Assembly: GCF_040730185.1 (NCBI RefSeq)
Contig: NZ_CP160402.1
Coordinates: forward strand, 6,200,001-6,264,000
Source: Streptomyces sp. Je 1-332
GTDB lineage: Bacteria > Actinomycetota > Actinomycetes > Streptomycetales > Streptomycetaceae
Reading direction: 5' to 3'
DNA length: 64,000 nt
Below, piece after piece: positions 54,833 to 61,733 of the stretch. Made by a program: the position numbers and the translations under genes. Under the pieces are notes generated by a model. The model was not told the origin of the DNA. It did not search any database and saw nothing but the letters and a program-made list of their open reading frames with translations. Every line of letters starts with the position of its first letter. The stretch's first letter is position 1.

Positions 54833-56160
54833 TCACGCTGGGCGGTAGGTGCAGTTTTCGAGGTCTGGCTTTGCGGAAACTTGACGAGAATCGGGCTGGT
54901 TCCGCCGTCGCTGACGGCGGCGGGCGCGCCGGCCGCCGGGTGGAGTGGACGTTGAATAGGTGGGTCCGTAGGGGCTCAAGCCGCGCATGAATGGCTTGAG
55001 GCCCTCGGCGCGAGGCTCGGGGATTTCCGGTAGCAACGGTGAACCGTCGAGCGGGTCCAGGCGTTGCGCGTGTCCTTCGGCCCACGCGATCCATGCCTCG
55101 GCGTAGTCCTTGGCCGGTCCGGGCGGCAAACACTCTGCGTGGAGTCGGAGTTCGCCGATGTATTCGACCAGGCCCGCTGCCCGCCTCCATGCCGCGTGCT
55201 GTGCTTCGAGATGGCGGACGCGGCATGCCTCCGTGTATTCGATCGTTGCTGCCGCTTCGCGGCCTCCCATCGCAGGCGCTTCTGCTGTGCTTCCTCCAGG
55301 TCGGCCAGACGCTTCCGTTCGGCTGCCTGGCCACGGAGGTCGACCTCCTGCACAATCTCGGCGAGCTGGTCCTCAAGAGGGCGCGCGGCCGTATCGGCCG
55401 CCCGCCGGCCCGGCGAGGCTGCCCGCCGTTGAGACAGATCCTCAGGCGGTCAGCGGGGGAGTAGTCGTAGCGAGGGGGCTTGGACCAGGAGTAATTCTTG
55501 GCGTCCGAGAGTTCCTTTTTCGTGGGGACGTGCTCGACCCGATGCTGTTCCTGCAGGACGAGGAATTCGCATTTCTGGCTCTGTGCCGCGATGGTGAAGT
55601 GAGGTGGTCCGCTTCGCCGACGATGCGGCAGTGGCACTACATTCGCTGTGCCGATCGTGATGCTGTGCCCCCCGCCCTCTGTGTTGCGGTGAGTAGGGCA
55701 TGGATGAGTCGGCAAGCTCGGTTCTGCACGGACTTGGTCAGCCCCATGGGCGGAGGGAGATGATCCGGCCGCCCGCTTCGGCAAGCTCTTCCAGGAGCTG
55801 CTCCGTGACGGTCTTCTTCCTCTTGCGAGACCCAGAGTTGGGGTTCGGCGGAGGTGGCGGCGCGGCTACCTGCTCGCTGGCCTTGTGGCCGCCGGATACG
55901 GCCGCTGACTGCGGGGCAGCTTTTTGGACTGGAGCGGTACCTCTGGCACGAGGCTTGTCGGGGGGATAACTGCCGTGGTCGAGGAAATGCTGGCCGGAGG
56001 TCGTGAGCGTCGCGGACCACTGGCCTGTCCCCTTGGAGACCTTGACCAGCCCTCGGCTCTGTAGCGCCTGGCAGCTGAGCTTGTGCGGCTCTCCCTCCCA
56101 CGCGCCATCAGGGCAGCCATGCCCGACCCACCGCGCCACCTGCAGCTGACGCTCGTTCAA
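54833..56160 (-). pseudogene. Multiply frameshifted gene of an accessory actinomycete protein
   Basis: Reading leftward from TTG 56160, the N-terminal winged-helix-like part (NERQLQVARWVG to KKTVTEQLLEELAEAGGRI) runs to a stop at 55738. Conserved pieces then continue in other frames: HRVEHVPTKKELSDAKNYSW and RYDYSPADRLRICLNGG (near 55450-55620), LEDQLAEIVQEVDLRGQAAE and LEEAQQKRLRWEAA (near 55270-55420), and finally EYIGELRLHAECLPPGPAKD to ENCTYRPA (54833-55240). At least three frameshifts and a probable internal deletion are needed. The intact type, seen in streptomycete accessory regions, is a wHTH plus coiled-coil protein of unknown role. Confidence 0.75.
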
Positions 56161-56519
56161 GTGACGCGCACTCGACCCCCTACTGTGCGATGTTGCTCAT
56201 TGATGCCTCGCGGGTGCGTTCCCAGGATTGGCGCAACGCCACCAGGGCTGCAGGTCGGGCCGTGACGACGCCGGGCCCGTGGGCCGGGGGGTGCAGGCGA
56301 GTGCGGCTTGGGCGGCGTGGTGCCCGTGGCGTCGTTCGGGAGAGACCGGGGGTCGACAGGGCCTGGCGGTTGGCCATCGAGTGTCTCCAGGCCGGGCAGA
56401 AATGCGTGGTCTAGGCCGGTGCGAGCGTGCTGGGCGCGCTCGAGTGTCGGGAGGATGCGACGTCGGGTGAGCCAGCGGCGTTGGGGGTACGGGCAGGGGT
56501 GGCGCTGGCCTCGACTGCG
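56161..56519. other. Non-coding stretch inside the island (359 bp)
   Basis: Open frames exist on both strands but all have proline/arginine-rich shadow composition and no ribosome-binding site. I see no recognisable domain; it may be decayed coding sequence between the pseudogene and the toxin gene. Confidence 0.5.
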
Positions 56520-56918
56520 TCAGACCTTCTCCGTCGCGATCCGGGAGTGGTCGGCGCTGAGCATGGCGATGTCTTCGACGTCCGAGGTCAGGATCGTGAC
56601 GCGTCCAGGCTGGGCTAGGGCGGTGGCGCAGAGCATGGCGTCGATGGCGTATTTGTGGCCGTGCAGTCCGGCTGTGCGCAGTAGCGTCGCCGCCGACTGG
56701 GCGATGGCTTGAGTGACGGGCTCGACCCGGAGCCGGGACAGCGTCCATTTCAGCGCAGCGTCGTTGATCTTCGGGTGGATCACTTCGACGAGCACTGCGG
56801 CGGAGGTGAGGACGGGCAGGTCGGCGTCACGGGCGGCGGTGAGCCACTCGTGGACCTCTCGGTCGCGTTGAACGGCCTTGGCCAGGCCCTCACTGTCGAG
56901 GACGAGGGCGCCGCTCAC
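56520..56918 (-). CDS. VapC-like PIN-domain toxin
   Basis: 132 residues. All four PIN acidic residues are visible: Asp8 (ALVLDSEG), Glu45 (AAVLVEVIH), Asp93 (KYAIDAML) and Asp113/Asp116 (LTSDVED), so the magnesium-dependent RNase site looks intact. PIN toxins cut tRNA or rRNA when freed from their antitoxin. The GTG start overlaps the upstream antitoxin gene by four bases, the standard antitoxin-first order. It lies within the small island and may stabilise it. Confidence 0.9.
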   Translation of the reverse strand: MSGALVLDSEGLAKAVQRDREVHEWLTAARDADLPVLTSAAVLVEVIHPKINDAALKWTLSRLRVEPVTQAIAQSAATLLRTAGLHGHKYAIDAMLCATALAQPGRVTILTSDVEDIAMLSADHSRIATEKV

Positions 56919-57202
56919 GCAGCAGCCCCGGTGTCGGAAGCGGGGGTGGTTCTCGTGAGCTTGGCCCGCTTGGCGGCCACGGCCTCCGAGTCGGCCGGAC
57001 CGTTGGCCTGGTCGAAGTCAGCGATCAGCTCGTCCAGGTTGTCGCGCTCGATCTGGCGTTGGGCGGCCTTCTCCAGGTACGCGGATACGCCGCGCTTGCC
57101 TACCCGCTCGCGAATGGCCTGCAGGGTGCCGGCGGTGAGAGAGACGGAGATCCCGCTGCTGGGGCCATCGCCGGGGAAGAAGTCGCTGTCGTCGTCAGTC
57201 AT
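56915..57202 (-). CDS. Antitoxin of the VapBC-like pair (ribbon-helix-helix type)
   Basis: 95 residues. The central part SGISVSLTAGTLQAIRERVGKRGVSAYLEKAAQRQIERDNL looks like a ribbon-helix-helix (CopG/MetJ-like) DNA-binding unit: a strand followed by two helices. The C-terminal tail (ELIADFDQANGPADSEAVAAKRAKL) should wrap and block the PIN toxin. An AT-rich near-palindrome directly upstream is its probable operator. Confidence 0.82.
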   Translation of the reverse strand: MTDDDSDFFPGDGPSSGISVSLTAGTLQAIRERVGKRGVSAYLEKAAQRQIERDNLDELIADFDQANGPADSEAVAAKRAKLTRTTPASDTGAAA

Positions 57203-57210
57203 GATGCGAG

Positions 57211-57231
57211 TATGGCATTTCTAATGCTATA
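57211..57231 (-). promoter_or_regulatory. AT-rich near-palindrome upstream of the antitoxin gene
   Basis: gcatt (57215-57219) and aatgc (57223-57227) flank tct, with outer tat/ata pairs (57211-57213 and 57229-57231) and one mismatch. It lies 9-29 bp before the ATG at 57202, where a -10 region is expected, and fits autoregulation by the antitoxin. Confidence 0.6.
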
Positions 57232-57332
57232 AGGCGACCTCCTGGGCCGGCACGTGCGTCAAGAGATCGCACGTAGTGCCCATGGTGCACGCAATGCACG
57301 TTGACCATGAGTCCAAGTTGCCCCTGATGCCG

Positions 57333-57353
57333 TGTTTCCGATGACGCATCATG
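57333..57353. repeat. Right copy of 21-bp direct repeat (candidate attR)
   Basis: Identical to 54638-54658. The decayed IS5 transposase begins, in terms of recognisable similarity, directly beyond it. Confidence 0.85.
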
Positions 57354-57968
57354 GCGGGTGGGTATGCCGCGCCCGGCCTTCACTTGTTGATCAGGCGCTC
57401 GACCCTCTTCCGCTCCTTGTAAGAGGTCGGGACCATGACTGTCGGGTCGTCCGCCTCGTGCGCCCTTTCCGGCTGGCGGTCAGGTCCCGCTTTTCCTGGA
57501 TGAGGGCCTTGATACCGCGTCTGCGCAGGTAGGCGCGGTTGCCGTGGGACGAGTAGGCCTTGTCCGCGGCAACCGCGCCGGGCCCCGTACGGGGGCAGCC
57601 GACAGGCAAGCGAACGCCGAGGTGCTTGCTGACAGGCATTCCTGCGGCGTCGTGGTCGGCGCGGACCGTTGTGGAATCCAGACTGACCAGCGACAAGTCT
57701 GTTCTTCCCCGGCGGGCACCCTCGGCAATCAGGCCTTCCAGCAGCGCGTGAAGACGGCGGCGACCCGCCAGAAGCGGAAGCGTCCGTAGATGGTGGTCCA
57801 GGGGCCGAACTCGGCAGGCATCTCCCGCTACTGGGTACTGGACCTGAACCGCCAGATCACACCCTCGAACTGCTCCCGCAACCGCTCCGGGTATGGGCCG
57901 TACCTGCCGATCGGCAGGTACGGCCCGATGAACTGCCACTGGGCATCGGTCAGTTGCCTGCGTGTCAC
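57354..57968 (-). pseudogene. Decayed IS5-family transposase
   Basis: GTG 57968 opens a typical start (VTRRQLTDAQWQFIGPYLP, then REQFEGVIWRFRSSTQ). Codon 47, normally Trp, is TAG (57828-57830). A frameshift follows within VAAVFT/LLEGLIAE, the first DDE aspartate is kept in SLVSLDSTTVRA, about 60-100 residues are then missing, and ADKAYSSHGNRAYLRRRGIKALI keeps the second. YKERKRVERLIN, with the third, is in another frame and ends in a stop. The right end is cut at the 21-bp repeat. It cannot encode an active enzyme. Confidence 0.85.
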
Positions 57969-58099
57969 GACCCCAGTCCTACCGGGTTCCATCCAGCGAG
58001 GACAGAAGCCGAGAAACTGATCACGACATCACGCAGGCCCTGTCACACAAGCCCTAGGGAGAGGCGGGCCCTGGGTGTTTCCCGGGCGAGGGGCGGACG

Positions 58100-59740
58100 T
58101 CATTCGCCCCAGTAAGGTTCGGTGGCCTCCTGGACCCGGCCGTCCGCCTCCAGGACCAGGAAGCGGTCGAAGCCCTTGGCGAACCAGCGGTCATGGGTGA
58201 CCGCGACGACGGTGCCCTCGAAGCGTTCCAGTGCGATCTCCAGTGCCTCCGCGCTGTGCAGGTCCAGGTTGTCCGTGGGCTCGTCGAGCAACAGCAGGGT
58301 GGATCCCTGGAGTTCGAGCAGCAGGATCTGGAACCTGGCCTGCTGCCCGCCGGAGAGTGAGCCGAAGGTCTGGTCGGCATGGGCCTGGAGTTCGTACCGA
58401 CGCAGGGCGGAGACCGCCGGGCCTCGGTCGCAGCCCTCCCGGTCGCCGTCGCCGCGCCCCAGGATCTCGACGAGCGTGCGGTCGTGGAGATCGGGCCGGG
58501 ACTGGGTCTGGGCGAACCAGCCGGGCCGGACGCGGGCGCCGAGCCGCGCGGTGCCCGTATGGCTGACAGGGGCGCCATGCCTGGTGGGATCGAGGAGGTC
58601 CTGTTCGCTTCCTCCTGCGGCGAGAAGGCGCAGCAGATGGGACTTTCCGGAGCCGTTGGCGCCGAGGACGGCAACGCGTTCGCCGAAATAGATCTCCGTG
58701 TCGAACGGCCGTGTAAGGCCCGTGAGTTCGAGTGATTCGCAGCGTACCGCGCGCATTCCGGTGCGGCTGCCCCGCAATCGCATCCGCACATTCTGCGCGA
58801 CGGGGCGCTCCGGCGGCGGCCCCAGTTCCTCGAAGCGCTTCAATCGAGTCTGGAGCGCGTGGTATTTCCCGGACATGGAAGCGGACGCCTTCGCCTGCTG
58901 CTGGAGCGTGCGGACCAACTCCTGGAGGTGCTGGTGTTCCTCGGTCCAGCGGCGATGCAGTTCGGCGAGGCGTTCCAGGCGGGCCGCGCGGGCCGCGTCG
59001 TACGTGGCGAACCCGCCACCGTGGACCCAGACGGTGCCCGCCTCCAGGGTGACGACGCGGGTGGCCGTGGCCGACAGGAGTTCGCGGTCGTGGCTGACGT
59101 ACAGGATGGTCTTGCGGGAGGCGGCCATCATCCGCTCCAGCCACCGCTTCCCGGGTACGTCGAGGTAGTTGTCCGGCTCGTCCAGCAGCAGGACGTGGGC
59201 CTTGCTCCGGAACAGCGCTTCGAGCGCCAGCTTTTTCTGCTCACCGCCGGAAAGGGTGCTCAACCGTCGGTATTTCGCCTTGTCGAACGGGAGACCAAGG
59301 GCCGCGGAAGTCACTCGATCCCATTCCACTTCGGCATCATAGCCACCAACCTCGGCCCAATCTGAAAGCGCTTCCGCGTATGCCATCTGAGTCGGCTCGT
59401 CATCGCTCTCCAAAAGTTCCAATTCCGTTTTTTCGATACGAGAGAACGCTTCTTCCACTTCTTTCGACGTCAGCGAAGCAAGGAATTCAACGACCGAGGT
59501 CGAATCGCGTATGGAACCTATGAATTGCGGCATCACCCCCAGGCCGCCCGTAATACGCACCGTCCCCGCCTGCGCGGCCAACTCTCCTACGGCCAGGCGC
59601 AAGAGAGTCGTCTTCCCTGTCCCGTTGGCGCCGATCAGGGCGGCCTTCTCCCCCTCGCCCACCTTGAACGAGGCCTCTTGGAACAGCACTCGACCGTCGG
59701 CCATCCCATACTGGAGGTCGGACACTTCGATGAATCCCAC
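58100..59740 (-). CDS. ABC-F family ATPase (possible ribosome-protection or resistance factor)
   Basis: 546 residues from GTG 59740. Two ABC domains and no membrane segment: Walker A GANGTGKTT and GANGSGKS, signatures LSGGEQKKL and LSGGQQARF, Walker B LLLDEPDNYLD and LLLDEPTDNLD. The inter-domain linker (about 240-310, LQELVRTLQQQAKASASMSGK) is the part that reaches the ribosomal peptidyl-transferase centre in this family. ABC-F proteins give resistance to ribosome-targeting antibiotics or tune translation. Its divergence from a biosynthetic operon suggests self-protection. Codons for residues ~70-155 are distinctly AT-richer than the rest. Confidence 0.88.
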   Translation of the reverse strand: MGFIEVSDLQYGMADGRVLFQEASFKVGEGEKAALIGANGTGKTTLLRLAVGELAAQAGTVRITGGLGVMPQFIGSIRDSTSVVEFLASLTSKEVEEAFSRIEKTELELLESDDEPTQMAYAEALSDWAEVGGYDAEVEWDRVTSAALGLPFDKAKYRRLSTLSGGEQKKLALEALFRSKAHVLLLDEPDNYLDVPGKRWLERMMAASRKTILYVSHDRELLSATATRVVTLEAGTVWVHGGGFATYDAARAARLERLAELHRRWTEEHQHLQELVRTLQQQAKASASMSGKYHALQTRLKRFEELGPPPERPVAQNVRMRLRGSRTGMRAVRCESLELTGLTRPFDTEIYFGERVAVLGANGSGKSHLLRLLAAGGSEQDLLDPTRHGAPVSHTGTARLGARVRPGWFAQTQSRPDLHDRTLVEILGRGDGDREGCDRGPAVSALRRYELQAHADQTFGSLSGGQQARFQILLLELQGSTLLLLDEPTDNLDLHSAEALEIALERFEGTVVAVTHDRWFAKGFDRFLVLEADGRVQEATEPYWGE

Positions 59741-59792
59741 TCCTGCACACCCCTTCGTCGACGCATCGCAATCGCCAAAGTCAACCTCTCAT

Positions 59793-59833
59793 ACACAGTC
59801 TTGCGGAGTGTGAGCCGACTGTGTGACAGTCGG
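59793..59833 (-). promoter_or_regulatory. Overlapping, mutually exclusive inverted repeats in the ABC-F leader
   Basis: Three arms: acacagtc (59793-59800), ccgactgtgt (59815-59824) and acagtcgg (59826-59833). The middle arm can pair with either neighbour: 8 bp with 59826-59833 around a 3-base loop, or 8 bp (59817-59824) with 59793-59800 around 16 bases. In the ABC-F transcript this is an attenuator-like layout; as DNA it could be an operator for the divergent genes. Confidence 0.55.
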
Positions 59834-59938
59834 GACGCACGGTAATCGGGGCGTATAGCCCTGGTAAATGATGGATAGCGGGCGCTCCGCGTTCTATTGC
59901 ACGTGGTCGCCCCTGTCAACCGTCGAGAGGGGAAATGC

Positions 59939-60088
59939 ATGGATTCCGAGGCTCAGCGTCCCGCGAACGACGAGTTCGCCGAGGTGCAGCACGAGAGCGA
60001 CACGCTCCGGCCGGAGCTGGAGACCGATGGCCTGGTCTTCAAGCGCGAACTGCTGAACGAGTTCCTCGGCGGTCGCGTCCGCACCTGA
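59939..60088 (+). CDS. 49-residue candidate RiPP precursor peptide
   Basis: ATG 59939 is preceded by gagagggg at ideal spacing. The first 30 residues are acidic (DSEAQRPANDEFAEVQHESD, then TLRPELETDG), leader-like; the last 19 or so (LVFKRELLNEFLGGRVRT) are basic and hydrophobic. There is no cysteine, signal peptide or membrane helix. It is the first gene of an operon with a B12-radical SAM enzyme and a 2OG oxygenase, and it is separated from them by a hairpin, a common way to make more precursor than enzymes. I do not recognise a known precursor family; a small regulatory or chaperone protein is the alternative. Confidence 0.6.
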   Translation: MDSEAQRPANDEFAEVQHESDTLRPELETDGLVFKRELLNEFLGGRVRT

Positions 60089-60095
60089 TGCGGCA

Positions 60096-60137
60096 GCGGC
60101 AGGGCGTCGGCCACTCGTGACGGCGGTGCCCTGCCGC
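60096..60137 (+). terminator. Intercistronic hairpin after the peptide gene
   Basis: Perfect 10-bp stem gcggcagggc (60096-60105) with gccctgccgc (60128-60137), a 22-base loop and no T-run. It starts seven bases after the peptide stop. It may end part of the transcription or protect the upstream message. Confidence 0.7.
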
Positions 60138-60179
60138 GAAGGGCCCGGCACAACTTCGCACCGATCCGGGGGGGACCTG

Positions 60180-61733
60180 GTGGCAGCAACGCCGGACCGT
60201 CGGTCGTCCGGTACGGACGGGAGCTCCGACAGGCAGCTCACCGTGGATCTCGACGACTGGCCACTCAGCCTCGACCCCTATCACGTCGTGGACTTCAACC
60301 AGGGCCTGGTGCTCGATGCGCTGACGGACCCGCTCACCCGCGAGCAACCCTCGGTACAGGGCGCGCAACGGGCCGTGCCCGCCGCGCTGGAGTCTCTGGA
60401 GAGCGAGGACGACGGGTACTCGTGGCGGCTGCGTGCCGCGCCGGGCCAGACCTGGGGCGACGGATCGCCGGTGCTGCCCGTCGACATCGCGGCCGGGGTG
60501 CACCGGGCTTGGGGGCCCACCGCGTTCACCCTGCCCGACACCGTGGCGAGGCCGCGGATCGGTGTGCGGGAGGACGCGGGCGGTGCCTTCGTCGAGGTGG
60601 TCTCGCCGATCCCTCTGCCCTATCTGCCCGAGCTCCTCGCCTTTCCCGGGGCCGCCCCGGTGCGCGAGACGGACGGGGCGGGCTGGACTGCCAGCGGCCC
60701 CTACCGGCCCGTGCGGGCCGACCGTCGGCGCGGCAGGATCGAATTGCTTCGCGCCCCGTCCCGCAGGTCCCGCGCCCACCCGGCCGCCGCCGAGCGGCTC
60801 GTCTTCCAGGTGTACGGGGAGCGGACCGACGCCGTCGCCGCGTTCGACGCGGGTGAGCTGGACGTGTGTTTCAGTACCGGCCTGGAGCCCTCGATGTTCG
60901 CGGCGCTGGCGGAGCGCGCCGACGCCAAGGTCCGCCCGCTGGCCCTCGCCGGCCGGCTGTGGGTCAGGCCGGGCATCGACTCCCTGCTCGCCACCCCCGA
61001 GGGGCGTGCCGCTTTCAGTGCGGGCTGGGACCGCGAGACGGTCAGTGCCGCCCTGTCGGGCACCGTACTGCCGTTGCACAACTACCGGCAGCTGTGGTCC
61101 GGGGCCGCACCTGAGGCGCGGCCGGTCGCAGTGAGCGACGAGGCCGTTCCCCTGCGGGCCCCTCGGGGTTCGCGTGCCGAACTCACCTTGACCTACGCCG
61201 ACTTCCCGCCGAACGACGTGGTGGCGCGTGCCCTCGCACGCGACGTCGAGAGCCGCTTCGGGCACCGTGTCCGGCTGCGGCCCCTGGAGTTCGCAGCGTT
61301 CGCCGCCGCGGTCGTCGCCGTCGACTACGAACTACTGCACTGCATCAGCCCGGCCCCCTTCGCCCACCCGGCCGCTCTGCTCACCCCCCTGCACAGTGCC
61401 ACCTCGGGCGCGCGCGCCCTCGGCCTGTGCGACCCGGCGATCGACACGGCGCTGGAGCGGGCGTTACGGACCCCTCGGGGCGCGGGCGGCGACGACGCGT
61501 GGCGGGAGGCCGAGGAGGTCGTGCTGCGGCGGGCTCCTGTCGTACCGCTCTTCCGGGCCAACAGCGTCACACTCCGCCGGACCGGGCTGCCCGCTCCGGA
61601 CGTCCCGCCCTGCGGGCTCGTGGGACTGGAACGCCTGGGCCCGGGGCGCGGCGCCCAGGGGCGCACCGACCCGTTGAGCACTTGTCTTCCCCGTACCTCG
61701 ATCCCGACCGCACGAAGGGCGGCATCCACATGA
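60180..61733 (+). CDS. SBP_bac_5-like substrate-binding protein without a signal peptide
   Basis: 517 residues from GTG 60180, which follows a ggggggg site; GTG 60117 lies in the loop of the hairpin and has none. Similar to oligopeptide-binding proteins (DppA/OppA): LSLDPYHVVDFNQGLVLDALTDPLTR, the SWRLRAAPGQTWGDGSPV motif and late VPLFRANSV. Unlike them it has no signal sequence or lipobox, so it should be cytoplasmic and might hold the precursor peptide or an intermediate, or sense a ligand as in SgrR. One TTA codon is present (61464-61466). The stop overlaps the next ATG (ATGA). Confidence 0.8.
   Translation: MAATPDRRSSGTDGSSDRQLTVDLDDWPLSLDPYHVVDFNQGLVLDALTDPLTREQPSVQGAQRAVPAALESLESEDDGYSWRLRAAPGQTWGDGSPVLPVDIAAGVHRAWGPTAFTLPDTVARPRIGVREDAGGAFVEVVSPIPLPYLPELLAFPGAAPVRETDGAGWTASGPYRPVRADRRRGRIELLRAPSRRSRAHPAAAERLVFQVYGERTDAVAAFDAGELDVCFSTGLEPSMFAALAERADAKVRPLALAGRLWVRPGIDSLLATPEGRAAFSAGWDRETVSAALSGTVLPLHNYRQLWSGAAPEARPVAVSDEAVPLRAPRGSRAELTLTYADFPPNDVVARALARDVESRFGHRVRLRPLEFAAFAAAVVAVDYELLHCISPAPFAHPAALLTPLHSATSGARALGLCDPAIDTALERALRTPRGAGGDDAWREAEEVVLRRAPVVPLFRANSVTLRRTGLPAPDVPPCGLVGLERLGPGRGAQGRTDPLSTCLPRTSIPTARRAAST

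Larger units (their letters stand above)
54638..57353. mobile_element. Small genomic island between 21-bp direct repeats
   Basis: About 2.7 kb bounded by perfect 21-bp direct repeats; the left one lies in the 3' end of a housekeeping gene that keeps an intact reading frame, the usual signature of site-specific integration. It contains a decayed gene (54833-56160), a VapBC-like pair (56520-57202) and iteron-like heptamers. No integrase or excisionase is present, so the element is a remnant or depends on a helper. Codon use is less GC-biased than in the flanks. Confidence 0.6.

Noticed and set aside
56190..56748. Small frames between the pseudogene and the toxin gene
   Set aside because: Pro/Arg/His-rich shadow composition on both strands and no start signals.
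57391..57939. Intact 182-residue transposase gene
   Set aside because: The frame joins pieces of an IS5 transposase with a frameshifted N-terminus and a missing middle; the family's start, at 57968, is interrupted by a stop codon.
60117..60179. GTG 60117 as the start of the SBP-like gene
   Set aside because: It lies in the loop of the intercistronic hairpin and lacks a ribosome-binding site, whereas GTG 60180 follows a run of seven G.
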